Positions 24,852-36,506 of a DNA stretch of 64,000 bases are shown here, piece by piece. Position numbers and translations under genes: made by a program. The first letter of the stretch is position 1. Each line of letters starts with the position of its first letter. The notes beneath the pieces are model-generated. The model was not told where the DNA came from. It made no database searches and worked only from the letters and a program-made list of their open reading frames with translations. Origin of the DNA: Branchiostoma floridae (taxonomy: Eukaryota > Chordata > Leptocardii > Amphioxiformes > Branchiostomatidae); contig NC_049991.1 in NCBI RefSeq assembly GCF_000003815.2, forward strand, positions 16,308,971-16,372,970. Direction: 5' to 3'.

Positions 24852-25640
24852 CACACGTATATGAGACGTACAGAGGGAACTTTAAACATGCCTTAAGGGT
24901 GTTTTAGTACGTATTTATGACAACTTTAAGCTGCTAAAAAGAAAAATATAGACACATTAAATCCTCTTAATTCACACGTATATGAGACGTAAATAGGCTT
25001 TAGATCAAATAAACGTGAAGTTTAAACATGTCTTAAGGGCGTTTTAATAAGTATTTATGGCAAATTTAAGCTGCTGAAAAGGCACCTAAACACACGTTAT
25101 AATCCACTTAATGCACACGTATATGAGACGTAAACAGGCTTTAGATCAAATAAACGTGAAGTTTAAACAAGTCTTAAGGGCGTTATAATAGGTATTTATG
25201 GCAAATTTAAGCTGCTGAAAAGGCACCTAAACACACGTTATAATCCACTTAATGCACACGTATATGAGACGTAAAGAGGCTTTAGATCAAATATACGTGA
25301 AGTTTAAACATGTCTTAAGGGCGTTTTAATAGATATTTATGGCAACTTTAAACTGCTGAAAAGGCACCTAAACACACCTTATAATCCTCTTAATGCACAC
25401 GTATATGAGACGTAAAGAGGCTTTAGATCAAATAAACGTGAAGTTTAAACATGTCTTAAGGGCGTTTTAATAAGTATTTATGGCAACTTTAAGCTGCTGA
25501 AAAGGCACTAAAACACACGTTATAATCCACTTAATGCACACGTATATGAGACGTAAAGAGGCTTTGGATCAAATAAACGTGAACTTTAAACAAGTTTTAA
25601 GTGGGTTTTAAAAATCATTTACGACATCTTTAAGCTGCTT
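24852..25640. repeat. Satellite of 141-bp units, about 5.5 copies
   Basis: CACACGTATATGAGACGTA recurs at 24852, 24973, 25114, 25255, 25396 and 25537. The later spacing is exactly 141 bp; the first is 121. Other fixed phrases are GCTTTAGATCAAATAAACGT and TTTAAGCTGCTGAAAAGGCA. Confidence 0.97.
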
Positions 25641-27697
25641 AAAGACAACGGGAAAACCGGAAAATAAGGACTAACACGGACCTACAGAAAGACCACTTAA
25701 AGGCAATATTTACGTACTCGTATAAGTGGTGTATAGATCCGTAAAGGAGGAAAATACGTCAACATTACGCATGGTTTCAGCATCCTTAAATACCGTTTTT
25801 CGTGCCGTGGAACGTATACATTCTCGCGCAAATGTGACATTGATGGTAGTTACAAGGCTATAGCCATTGTTACCGTCTGACGGTGAATGAGATAGTGTCT
25901 TATGAGGAACAGGATTGCAACTGTTCCAATAGTCCCGGTTACAAGAATTGTACCTTTTTTGCACACGTTGCATTTATAAGCAGCAAGTAAGCATTTATCT
26001 AGCGTTACTTTTTATTCGATACGTAAAGCCAAACAGATTAATAATGACATCAAGGATTCATCGACACTAGTTAGTGTTTCGGGCTGAATTAACGGTTCAT
26101 TAAATTTGTAAAACGTACAGACGAAGTTTGTTTATGTTTGACACTTATGAAGGTATAGGGCACCAGAAAATAAGGTAGCCAAATACTTCTTTTGGGTTGA
26201 AAAGGTAAAATGGTCAACAAACGTAGTACAAGAGCGGAGGTGCACGTAGACGTAGTCACAGCATAGACATCTACAGAATACAAAATGATAATGATACATT
26301 AATTGTCATCAATCACATACGTCAAAGACTACTAATCTAACTCACGTGATGTTATACTTGGCTGCATCTTGAATTAGGAGCCAATTGTATAACCCATCAC
26401 TTCACTAAATTTTGAAACTTATCGATTGCGGGTTTATGAATTCACAGCCCCGTAAATCACAAGATTAGTGTATATTCGTGGTAACAGTCATACAAGATAA
26501 GGTCTAGACTTCATAAATAGCCACATGTAGCCTAGGGCCGAATACATCTGCCAGGTTTCACTGCAGCTCCTGATGCCGGAACCTTGCATTGCATGGTCCA
26601 AGGTCTGCTGGCATTAGTTGCATTACTCTGACTGCAGTACATAAGACAGACAGATTCCCCATGCAGGTTTGATTAACGATGTTTACTTCCCACACAAGGA
26701 ACCGAGCAGCTGTGGGACGCTTGTGCAGTCTTTGTGTCGCAAATCTTAGCTGCTTTCTTCACAGAAAGTTTACGGTAATCCTTATAGGGCATCAAGCGAT
26801 TCAAGCAGCTGATAACAATCTCTACCGGGTACACGCTTTCCTAGAACTACATCGTTATGGAACAAGCTCCCTTGTGATTGCTTGCCTGATGGACCTTAAA
26901 CCTTTCAAGCCAAAGGTGAACAGACAACGGTCATCACAATGTTGTACAGTAACCCAAAACATTGGAGTGGCTCTATTTAGAGCCTAGTTTTGGAGCAAGT
27001 CTGGAGTAAATAAACTACCTTAATGGCGTCCCTCTTCGAAAAATACGAGGGTAGTTGAATAAAGTTTTCGAATGCCCCACGTTAAGTTATTGGAGGCTGA
27101 AATTGCACAAGCATACCATAATAGGTCATATGTCTATTTTCATTTCTGAACTCGTCACCTTTTCTCTTTCACATGTACAGGTGCTAGGATGGAGTTGTGT
27201 GTGCACGTTGGTGCACGTTGAGTCCATACTAATCCTAGCGGTCACAGGGCCCTGAATACGCTGTATGTTTATTAGTGGTTCTCGAAGACTAATTCCCCGA
27301 TAGATTAATAGGGATTCAACTTGACACTTACACATTGGGTATTAAAAGACTAATAAGTGCACCACGCTTTTATTGATCGTGATTTATGGACAATTAGTCT
27401 ACCAAAACATTTTATGACTACACAGTGTATTCAGGACCCTAATGAAATATTTGACTTTAAATTGTACTCACACCATACTCTGCCCCAGTAGCTGTATATC
27501 GACGGATCTGTATCATTGAACGTTTCATATTTCAGTATCTATATGTAACAACAATAGCCAGAAACGGATATCCCATTCTTTATCGAACTGCCCTTGTGTG
27601 TAAAGCATTTGACACATCTGAAAACTACCTGGAATATACATGAGTCTTGGCGGCACAGTACTGTGGATTTAGCTTACTGTTCGAGTTTTTTCTTTCA
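25641..27697. other. Gene-free stretch
   Basis: No supported coding sequence or repeat. A few open frames of 60-100 codons lack motifs or splice context. Confidence 0.4.
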
Positions 27698-28567
27698 TCT
27701 TCTTCGTAAAAGTGGTCAAACAAAGCCAGTGCATCTCTTGTACTTGATGACACCAGTTGTCTCTCCATGCCTGGGCCCATCATATTGCGCCATGATGCCC
27801 ATGTTTGACAGCATTGTCGAAGGTAAAACTTTGTAACTACGCAGATCTAGGTGTAATTCTGGAGTGTACATGTCAATCCGATGTTCACCAGTCACCTCCT
27901 CCCCCGGCATACAGCTTCTACAAATCCAGGCAATTAATCATGTGTGACTCCAACGTCGCTCCATTGCCATTTATTTGCCCCTAAAGGTTGTCAAAATCAA
28001 TGTTGTATTACTGGTCACAAAGGAGGTGACGCCCCAGTTTGAGAGGTTATCCAGGCAGTATTTCTGATCAGTGCTGTAATATAACCAGAGCAGTGGCCAT
28101 ACATAACATCAGGCTGGCCTACGTGAGCGTATCTTCTTTGTAAAAGTGGTCAAACAAAGCCAGTACATCTCTTTGTACTTGATGCCACCAGTTCTCTCCT
28201 CTTCGAGAAGTACATGCAGTTTCTCCAAGCCAGGGTCCCTCATACAGCGATGTCCATGTTTGACAGCATTGTCTAAAGTAAAACTTTGTATACAGATCAT
28301 AGATATATATGCAAATTCTAATTCTGGCGTGTACATGTCAATCATGTGTGTCAGTCACCTCCTCCCGCGGCATACAGCGGCTACAACTAACGTCGCCTCA
28401 TTGCCATTTATTTGCCCTTAGAGGTTGTCAAAATCAATGTTGTATTACGGGTCACAAAGGAGGTGAGGCCCAAGTTTGATAGGTTATCCAGGCAGTATTT
28501 CTAATCAGTGCTGTGATATAACCAGTGCAGTGGCCATACATATCATCAGGCTGGCTTACGTGAGCGT
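27698..28567. repeat. 435-bp tandem duplication upstream of the GPCR gene
   Basis: The second unit starts near 28133 and repeats the first in order: GTAAAAGTGGTCAAACAAAG, GTTTGACAGCATTGTC, GTCACCTCCTCCC, GGTTGTCAAAATCAATGTTG, GGTTATCCAGGCAGTATTTC and GCTTACGTGAGCGTA. Identity is about 85-90 percent with several indels. It ends about 145 bases before the likely TATA box of the GPCR gene. Confidence 0.9.
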
Positions 28568-28712
28568 AGATAATAGTCGAGGGAGACAAGGGGAAAGTCG
28601 ATGTTGGAATGGAGTGCGCAGGCGTATCAGAGTTAGATCAGCCTGTTGTTAGAACTCCAACCACGTGACTTGGCAGCACGAGTATAACGCATGCACGTCT
28701 TCACGAGACCAC

Positions 28713-28719
28713 TATAAAT
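28713..28719 (+). promoter_or_regulatory. Likely TATA box of the GPCR gene
   Basis: TATAAAT, followed about 25-30 bases later by CAGTCGGCACG/TACTGACTCAGTG, a plausible initiator region. Supported by position ahead of a first exon with a good splice donor, but not by any direct start-site evidence. Confidence 0.45.
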
Positions 28720-28739
28720 GTTTGGCAGTCGGCACGTAC

Positions 28740-28884
28740 TGACTCAGTGTCCTGCAGTAATAGGAACAATTGGACGGGCCTTCCCTGCGTTCCGCACGAT
28801 CAAAGCTAGATATAGTGTATTAGTTCTCAGAAAACTGAAAGAGGCTGCAGCAATCTCCTGGAAGGTTGGACATCTGGAGTCAAG
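28740..28884 (+). other. Probable non-coding first exon of the GPCR gene
   Basis: The stretch ends GGAGTCAAG then GTAAGC, a strong donor at 28885. The matching acceptor is at 29306-29307 after a long pyrimidine tract (TTTCTTTCTCTTTGCCAG). The 5' boundary is approximate, placed from the TATA box. Confidence 0.5.
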
Positions 28885-29311
28885 GTAAGCGCAGCATTCT
28901 GCTTCTGCTCGCAACTTAAGTACTACCTGAACATTGCAACCGATCGTTGTAAAAGCATACGGCATGTTTACAAGCATGAAATACGACTAGCTTGAACAGT
29001 AGAGCACGACAGCGGTCATTTGACGCTTGCCGTGTGCTTCCCTGCATGTCCGTATCATCCTACTTCCAGCTATCTGCCCATCACCAATGCTGTGCGGCTA
29101 ATCATATAAGCTATCAGCCGCCGTCCTGGGTTATCCAGTATTCTGGGGTATATAATGATAACGTTTTTCACACTATTAGACTTAATAAAGCTGACGACAA
29201 ATATGTTGCTTTTGGTTAACGCTTGCCACATAAACTTACGATATCTGCAAGTACGGCGTAGAACTACGTTGCATGTTATTTATTTTTCGTTTCTTTCTCT
29301 TTGCCAGGGAA

Positions 29312-29344
29312 ATGCTATGTAAACCAATAGAGACCTCAGAATAG
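29312..29344 (+). promoter_or_regulatory. Upstream ORF 1 in the GPCR 5' UTR
   Basis: ATG with ten codons (MLCKPIETSE) and a TAG stop, starting four bases after the inferred splice acceptor. An ATG directly followed by TAA is nested in another frame at 29317. Confidence 0.5.
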
Positions 29345-29350
29345 GAGTGT

Positions 29351-29404
29351 ATGTGTACAAAGTCGGAAACGAAATTGAGAGTGATTACTAGTGTGATCGA
29401 CTAA
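29351..29404 (+). promoter_or_regulatory. Upstream ORF 2 in the GPCR 5' UTR
   Basis: ATG with 17 codons and a TAA stop that ends six bases before the GPCR start codon. Such short spacing would limit reinitiation at the main ORF. Confidence 0.5.
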
Positions 29405-29410
29405 GGGACT

Positions 29411-30466
29411 ATGTCGATTGACTCCTTCAACTTCTCAAATTCCACGGTGTCAAGAAAACCTATAATGGGTCCCAGCAATGTGACGATACCGAATGGAGAG
29501 TTCAACGAGCAGGCGTTCCAAGTGTCGATCGTCTCCGTCATGGCCGTAGTCGGTACCGTGGGGAACAGCGTCATCCTCGGCCTCCTGCTCACCATCTGCC
29601 GAGGAGACACCACCGCCACTCCCTTCGTCATCAGCCTGACCGTCGCGGACCTCGTCGTCTCTCTCGTCATAGACTCCTTCCACATCAAGGGGATCCTCCA
29701 TCCGGAGTTCTTCATCGAGCACGTCTACGTGTGCCGCACCGTGGGAAGCATGTGTGTGGCCGGCTGCATCGCTTCTCTCGCCACCGCCGCTGTCATCAGC
29801 ATCAATCGGTACCTGTGCGTGTGCAAGCGGGCCCTGCACGACGCCGTCTTCACAAACCGAGGCAATGCGCTGATCGTGTCCGTCGTTTGGGTCTACGGCG
29901 CCTTGTACGTCATTCCGCTGTGGATAGGCTATGGTGGCGTCCGCTACGACTTGAAGACAAAGAACTGCATGTATGACAGAACCAACATCGTCTTTACCCT
30001 GATATTTATCATTGTCGGGCACCTCATTCCAACGGTAGCCGTCTTTGCAGCCAACACAAAACTCTTCCTGTACGTGAGGAACGTGAAGGGAAAAGTCAAA
30101 TCTCCTGTGGTCAGAGGAAAACTTCTGAAAGACGAGATGAAAGTTTTCAAATCGCTCGGCATCCTCTGCGTGTACTTCGTGCTGAGCTGGCTGCAGTACG
30201 CGGTGATCGTCGTGTCCGACCCCGCCGACGACTGGCCAGCGGCCGCGCACTTCCTCAGCCTCGTCATAGCCCACACGAGCAGCAGCCTCAACGCCGTCCT
30301 CTTCGCGGCGACCAACAGCAACATGAAGAAGAAAGTGAAGAAGCTTTGCAGGTTCACCAAGTGTAGCGCGAAGCACGGCATCAAAGACACCACGGACCAG
30401 ATGAACACATTCCATCTGCGCCGAATACACGGGACGGGGAACAGACCTTATGGCGTGACGGTGTAA
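29411..30466 (+). CDS. Class A (rhodopsin-like) GPCR, melatonin-receptor-like, single coding exon
   Basis: The 351-residue protein has seven hydrophobic segments at about 38-62, 71-93, 105-131, 152-174, 192-215, 247-268 and 278-300. Family landmarks: N-glycosylation sites at 8, 10 and 23; GN at 51-52 in TM1; LTVAD at 76-80 in TM2; disulfide cysteines at 108 and 186; NRY (132-134) in place of DRY; proline in TM5 (207); lysine-rich end of loop 3; palmitoylation-type cysteines at 313 and 318. TM6 reads LSWLQYA and lacks the CWxP motif, and TM7 has N294-A-V-L-F instead of NPxxY. NRY and the TM7 N-A variant occur in melatonin receptors, so this is the nearest named group, but the ligand cannot be told. 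It would act at the plasma membrane through G proteins. Coding GC is much higher than in the flanks. An antisense frame of 326 codons is a shadow. Confidence 0.93.
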   Translation: MSIDSFNFSNSTVSRKPIMGPSNVTIPNGEFNEQAFQVSIVSVMAVVGTVGNSVILGLLLTICRGDTTATPFVISLTVADLVVSLVIDSFHIKGILHPEFFIEHVYVCRTVGSMCVAGCIASLATAAVISINRYLCVCKRALHDAVFTNRGNALIVSVVWVYGALYVIPLWIGYGGVRYDLKTKNCMYDRTNIVFTLIFIIVGHLIPTVAVFAANTKLFLYVRNVKGKVKSPVVRGKLLKDEMKVFKSLGILCVYFVLSWLQYAVIVVSDPADDWPAAAHFLSLVIAHTSSSLNAVLFAATNSNMKKKVKKLCRFTKCSAKHGIKDTTDQMNTFHLRRIHGTGNRPYGVTV

Positions 30467-30487
30467 AAGATATGGAAACTGTAAAAC

Positions 30488-30657
30488 TTGTACATTGTAA
30501 TTAAGTCAACCCTGTATCCAACCACTCAAGGGACTGAGGAGAAATGTTTGCTGAGGACATGGTGGGGTTAACCATGTAAAAATTGACAGGACTGTTCTAA
30601 TCTGGCTTGTGCCTGGAGGTGGTTACCTGCGCAAGGTGGTTGTCCAACAAGGTTTGA
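30488..30657. repeat. Dispersed repeat K, copy 1, in the GPCR 3' flank
   Basis: Matches 32109-32270 in the same orientation, sharing CTTGTACAT, TCAAGGGAC, GTTGCTGAGGACA-type, GGTGGGG and GGACTGTT in order. It begins 22 bases after the GPCR stop, so the 3' UTR probably includes it. Confidence 0.65.
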
Positions 30658-33402
30658 CTGCATTCGGAACTTTCTTTGTAGCTTCTGTTAATCTTGTACA
30701 GCATGTGATAAAAACGTAGGAATTCTAGAAGACATGGAGCTGTACTTTATCAATGAAAACCATTTTCTGTATATGTCTTTTGTTTCATTGTGGCACTGCA
30801 CAAAGTGTGCATGATATTTATATGTGTAAAATATTCACGAAGGTCACATGGGATATTGCTGCTCAGGAGGCACAGAGGCAAGCCTGGCATTTCGTCACAA
30901 AGGACACTGTTAAACTTCAAATAGAAAGAACCGCGTGCCCTTATGACAAATCGCGGATGATATTTCACATTGAAAGGTTGTTACCTTAGCCAATATCTTA
31001 TAAAAGCACGACATTTTGTCATAAAGGGCATCAGTGGTGTTTGGCAATACCGAGCAATCTAATGAAAAATATCAGTCGGAAAAAGATGATCCTAAACCTG
31101 ATTAGAGTCGGTTACAAATTGAATCTGATCCTTGTGTATACAGCCACATAATCCGGCAAAGACCTCAGGAGGCAGCGGCAGCTTCATGATTGATATCCCC
31201 AATAGTTTTATCAAAATAAGATGCTGCATTTGAAAGAATGCCAAGAATATAACTGAATTATCTGCAGAAAATCGTTATTCTGGCTCAAAGAGCGAAATAC
31301 TGTACATACAGTGTAGTGATTAGATGATTAGATAAGGCACACTTAGAAGGACGAAGATCTTTAACATTTTAACCACATCAGCTTCTTCGTGATTATCAGT
31401 TTTGACATGTGCATTCTACGTCTAATTTGGACAGTGTTATAACTGTTGCATCATGTGTCACACTTAACAACAATATGAAGTCACAGTGGTGGAATTAAGG
31501 ATACACATAAATAACTCCAACAGGTTACTAGTCTGTGCACTGCGGTCGATATGCGTCCCGTCAGTCGATAATATCACCTGCGGCTATGTTACACTGCAGT
31601 GGATCCAATAACGTTCTCTCCAAGCAGAGGTTTCGGTGGGTGACTTGATTCGGGCCACGATTTCTTTCATTTCCCTCAGGGACTCCATCGACACAAGTGT
31701 TGAAAGAATTGCCCTACCTGTAGAGGTATGGTAATGAATGAACAACAAAGAAACCCGCGGCCGAAACTTTTACTTAGAGAGTAAATAACTTAAGACGACA
31801 CCCCAGACGACGCGTGTCCTTTGTACTGGATGGTACAAATTGATGGTTTGAAACATCTAGCCATGTAAATCCCGTGTAATCGCAAGGGAATAAACCGGCA
31901 TCGCGGCAATAAAACGAATGGTCTGAGTACTTAGGGGATGTTGTAAATCCCTGCGATGAGACCGTTATGGTTATTGATTTTAAATGAAACGTCGTTGTGC
32001 CGGCTTAACGCTGCATGAGCCTGAAAATCACACCGCGGGTCAGAATTTAATGCAGTTGCAGCACTCATAAAAGTGAGTGGAAGCATAATAATTTCACAAT
32101 CTAACATCTTGTACATAACCATGCCTGGATTCAGCAACCAGTCAAGGGACCGAAAACCTGTGGTTGCTGAGGACAGGGTGGGGATAATTATGTCAAAACT
32201 GACGGGACTGTTTGGATGTGACTTGAGACGGCAGGTGATAGTCTGCGCCAGGTGGTTACCCGAAGAGCTATTTAACGGTCTATATAACTTTACGGTACGT
32301 ACGCATGGCACCTCAGTATTGATAGTCCGGTAGTGGTTACGAATGTGAGCTGTACGATGACTTACTGTCGCCGCTTTGACCCTACATGAATAAAAGAAAT
32401 CTGACCGAGTCAGTTCCTTTTGGTGCTAACGATTTTCCTGACAATCCAATTCTTCTTACGTTTGTAAGGTCACACTGGCGTAATTACATTGATGAAAAAA
32501 GGTCTACAACCATACTTTAAACCGTACAGTTTGAAGTCTGTAAAATCAGTAAATATGTCAAATTGCAAAGAAAAATGCAGGTATCGGAAAAAGGATAATA
32601 ATGTCGCGGAATGCATCTTTTTTCATCGTTAAACAACGGCCAAATGATCGTAAACATAATTTTGAGCTCTGAGTGCTCTGAGTGAGAGAAGAAGATGTGG
32701 AAGAATAAATGATAAAGATAATAATAAATATAACAAAAAAATAATCATTTATTAATTTGTCATACCATGTTCTGTGTGTTAGGTCATTTGTTCAGCCTTG
32801 CTGATCACTTAGATTTCATATCTCCCCCCTCCCCAACTTTTTTGGCACACTAGAGTACTCGTGTTAGTTTTGGGGTGTGTAGAGAATGTTATCCATACAA
32901 TCAAATCAGTATGGCCACGTGTGAGAGGATTTTCCTTGTATAAGAGAATAAAGAGATCGCTCGAACCCACCAAGCTACCAGACAAGGGGACGTGAATCGC
33001 ACTATGAGAGATGAATTATCACCGTTTTCAGGACCACCAACGTGTAATTGGTCCCCATCCATTCGGCGACACGGGCCACCAGCAGTACAATTCAGGGAGG
33101 ACCGTGATGGACTGGCGGTCACGGACTTTTAATCTGCCGCTAGATGTGAAATGTGTGTGGGCGGCGCGCTCCATAGATCGTCGTTCCTTAATGGAACACC
33201 AAAGTCAAAGAATCCGCGGGGTTCTTAGCCTGGTAGTTATTCCACTAGGGCGGCGACCGAAATTTTGCCAGGGAGCTCAACGAATTTCATAGATAAAAGA
33301 CGAACCGTTTTGCGCTTCGTGTTTTTTTTCAATCATACTTTTTTAAAAGGTGTCACTGACGAAAGATAGTGCATGCTACCTAAAACGTCAGACCGTTACC
33401 AA
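30658..33402. other. Gene-free stretch with repeat K copy 2
   Basis: Apart from the repeat at 32109-32270, nothing is supported. A frame at 30753-30989 begins with a hydrophobic stretch and ends after 78 codons, but has no family resemblance that I recognise. Confidence 0.4.
32109..32270. repeat. Dispersed repeat K, copy 2
   Basis: Collinear with 30488-30657, about 70-75 percent identical by eye. It may be a transposon fragment or a relic duplication of the GPCR 3' UTR. Confidence 0.65.
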
Positions 33403-33440
33403 AATCATACCCAGTTGCTTGAGCATCTGCTATTTGGCCT
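33403..33440. mobile_element. Half copy of foldback MITE family A
   Basis: AATCATACCCAGTTGCTTGA then CTGCTATTTGGC matches the right arm of the copy at 35203-35304. The left arm is missing. Confidence 0.6.
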
Positions 33441-33444
33441 ACTT

Positions 33445-35202
33445 TTACAGTTTCAATGGTTTTCCAATTAAGGGGAACAAAAACCTAATTTAGGTCGCAG
33501 TGAGATCGCAACGCGCCGCTCAACGACAAGTATAATGGCTCCATAGTAGTATAAAGTGGTGGATATAGGGCTGATGGTCTGGAGCTGCCATCGGGATGGA
33601 TGTCAGGCTATCGCTGCGTGGGACGCCAAGAGGGAAGACGGCAATCGTTGTTAAAAGCTTTTGGCACCTCAAGGCTTTAGATAGAAATACTGGCGCTGAC
33701 AGCATACTTTCGGAGGCTATTGGTGGTTGTCGTTTTGCTGTAATGGCGTACATAGATCAGGAGAAAAATAGCAATCTTGAGCACTCATTGGATAATGACG
33801 AATACCATTATACGGTAGTCCATGATCCACCAGATAATGGACTATGATCTACCCTCACCAGCTTACGTTGCATTTTTAGTGCTATGTCGCAGGAGACATT
33901 GGCAAGAAATATGAGTTGTTTTGAACTCAACCTCACTGTTACTTGGAAAATGGACCCAACAGAGTTACAGGATATAAAAACAGGTCATGATCCCATTCCC
34001 AAAGGTAATATGCATGTGCTGCGCAGAAAAGATCATATTACGAATCCATCGAACAGCAAGTACGCATGCGAAGGTCATAGCAACGTACAACCTAAGCACG
34101 CGATAAACCGCTGATTAGAACAACATCAAATGTTTCTTTTCCTGATTTCCATTAGTGATAGTCAGATAGGCTTTGTGGAAAGAATGAGGTTTTGACGTAA
34201 ACAGGCCAGTTTTACGTATGCATGACGTGTGCCTGACGACTTCATCACAGCAAACGAGGGGAGCGTCTCAATTTAGGGATGTCCTTACTCCACGTTTCTT
34301 CTCTCTTCGTCATAGAAACTAATGGCGAGGTTTATGCTTAACGTTTTCAAGTCACATTATGTGAATGTTTCATCATTGATTTTTTTCTCATTTTGAAACA
34401 AGACCACGTGTATTTGTTATCCTTGAATTACATTGTATTAATTAGGAACTTGCGTTAATTGTTATCATTTCTTGTGACGTTGCCCTTTAGTTTATTTGAT
34501 GCCTGGGTTATTTCCCTCAGGTGACATTGTAAAGCGACAACATAGGCGACATGTCTCCCCTGGTTAGATAAATAAATATTACTGACTGAATGCGTTGATA
34601 GTCGAGTTTGCTTTTGTAAACAAAAGTTATATTTGATTAAGCAACACATACAGAACTTTGCGAGGCAGGATGGCACCATGAAAGTGCATTAATCCTGTTT
34701 TAGGTTTACGTTTCTGCATGAAGACCCACAAAATCAAACTAGACCCGGAGTCAGTGGAACACTAGACGTTCGCAAGTGCCATCTCATGTATATAAATTCC
34801 CCAGCCTGACAACTTCTCAAATTGAAAATTACCCCTTGTATGTGAAGGACCCAGCTCAGACTGCAAACATTAAAGCCCATCTATTCGAAATGATTTGCTG
34901 TACAGAGTTTAACGACTGGTCCTCTGCTTAATGGAATGTGTCTATGAAGGTTAGAGGTTCCAAGTAATGAAGCGGGTATCTCAATAGACTGCAGTTCATT
35001 GAACTTGTGTTACCCTTGACTGGGAATATCATATAAAACGTATAAGTATGACTACAACGACAACAATACACACGCAGCGTAAAAGATTAGGTTTGTTTCT
35101 TATCGATGAAATTCGGTGAGCTCATTTTTAAGTCACACAGCCGCAGCGACGCGTCGACGCCACCAACGCACGGCAGCGTCAGTGAGATCCCATTGAAGAT
35201 AC
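33445..35202. other. Gene-free stretch
   Basis: A segment ending near 34595 (AGATAAATAAATATTACTGACTGAA) could be a retrotransposon tail. Short frames at 33596-33847 and 33884-34114 carry no recognisable domain. Confidence 0.35.
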
Positions 35203-35304
35203 GCCAAATAGAAATTACTCAAGCAGCTGGATAGGATTTTAGAATTTCCAAATCACGTATTTTACAAAATCATATCCAGCTGCGTAAGTAATTGCTATTT
35301 GGCG
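35203..35304. mobile_element. Foldback MITE, family A copy 2, 102 bp
   Basis: Left CGCCAAATAGAAATTACTCA then AGCAGCTGGAT pairs with right ATCCAGCTGC then GTAAGTAATTGCTATTTGGCG. The arms cover about 35 bases each. It shares the TTACTCAAGCA core with 2940-3040. Confidence 0.85.
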
Positions 35305-36506
35305 GATTAATTAAATTAATACCTGGGGCATCAGCATAGAGTTTAATGTTAAATGATTAATTGATGTTATATACTGTGTACGTATAGATTCATAAGTGGC
35401 ATTCCCTGCTTTTGCTGTGTTGTTTAGTTAATCTTATAATACTCCAAGTTTTAGACAAATGAAATAACGTCTTGATATGCTGACTCATTTTCATATGTCG
35501 TTTATTATTAACTCATTTGTTTTTCTGTATCTATGTCGAACTGTAATTTCCAACACAAAAATAAGATTAACCCAGATTTTTACAGTGACCAACTCCAGTC
35601 CATCAATCCACTGCTTCAGTAACATTACATTATAATTATGCAGATAAAACTAATAGCTTGATGAGCAGTGATCATAAGTTGCAGAAAGTCTATGGCACCT
35701 CCCGTCTCTGTTGAGGTATGGTTGTAAAGCGCTGATTTAGATGGCTTCTTTTATTGATTACGAATATTGTTTTCGTTATTTAAGGATGTTGGTGTCGATC
35801 CTCTTGAACAACCTAAAAATTAGTGTCATATATATGTTCCAGTCTCTTTGACTGTTGGTCTACAACATTCAAAATTCCGAATACAAGCCTCTCATCGCAA
35901 ACCATCAGACAGAATATGAAATATAACTTATAATCAAAATTCCAAATGAACAGCTAATAGACAGTAATGTCTATTATTTGTGATTCCAAATACCCATCTC
36001 GCTTGTGAGTGAAAGCTGAAGCACTAAAGCACGTGACACTTTTCTAACAAGCCAGCAAGATGATTTCAGCGTGCTAAGAACGTAGTACTATTTTTATTAC
36101 AAATTCATTTCATCCCCGCGTCTGATGCAGGTGGAAATCCAATAAATGCACCTTTTAATTCATTTGCCACCGGCAAATTAATCTCTTTATGACATGATTT
36201 TCAATCAAAGATATGCGGTAAATGACCTGTAAATGGTAATAAAGGTGAAGGAATCTGACTGCCTTTTCTTTCAGTGGCAGGAAATTTCACTATAAAATCT
36301 GGTTATCACGTGAACTAACGTAATGATAGGGAGGAAATTCGCCAGGACGTCTAAAGCGACGTGCTCATAGGCATATAGGCTGTTTTTTTGGTTGGATGAA
36401 GTGCCAGATAACTTTACATATCAAAGCAAAAACTCCTTAAACACAGCGGAGCACAAACACGGAAGCGCTTCGCCAAGAACGGAAAATGAAGTGTCTCTAC
36501 GAGTCG
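35305..36506. other. 3' flank of the sialyltransferase gene, no gene seen
   Basis: No coding sequence. This would contain the minus-strand 3' UTR and poly(A) site of the sialyltransferase gene, neither of which I can place with confidence. Confidence 0.4.

Noticed and set aside
22591..25640. CRISPR-like array
   Set aside because: The units are head-to-tail satellites without unique spacers, in an animal genome.
29450..30430. 326-codon minus-strand frame opposite the GPCR
   Set aside because: It mirrors a GC-rich coding exon, has no hydrophobic pattern or motif, and the plus strand is clearly the receptor.
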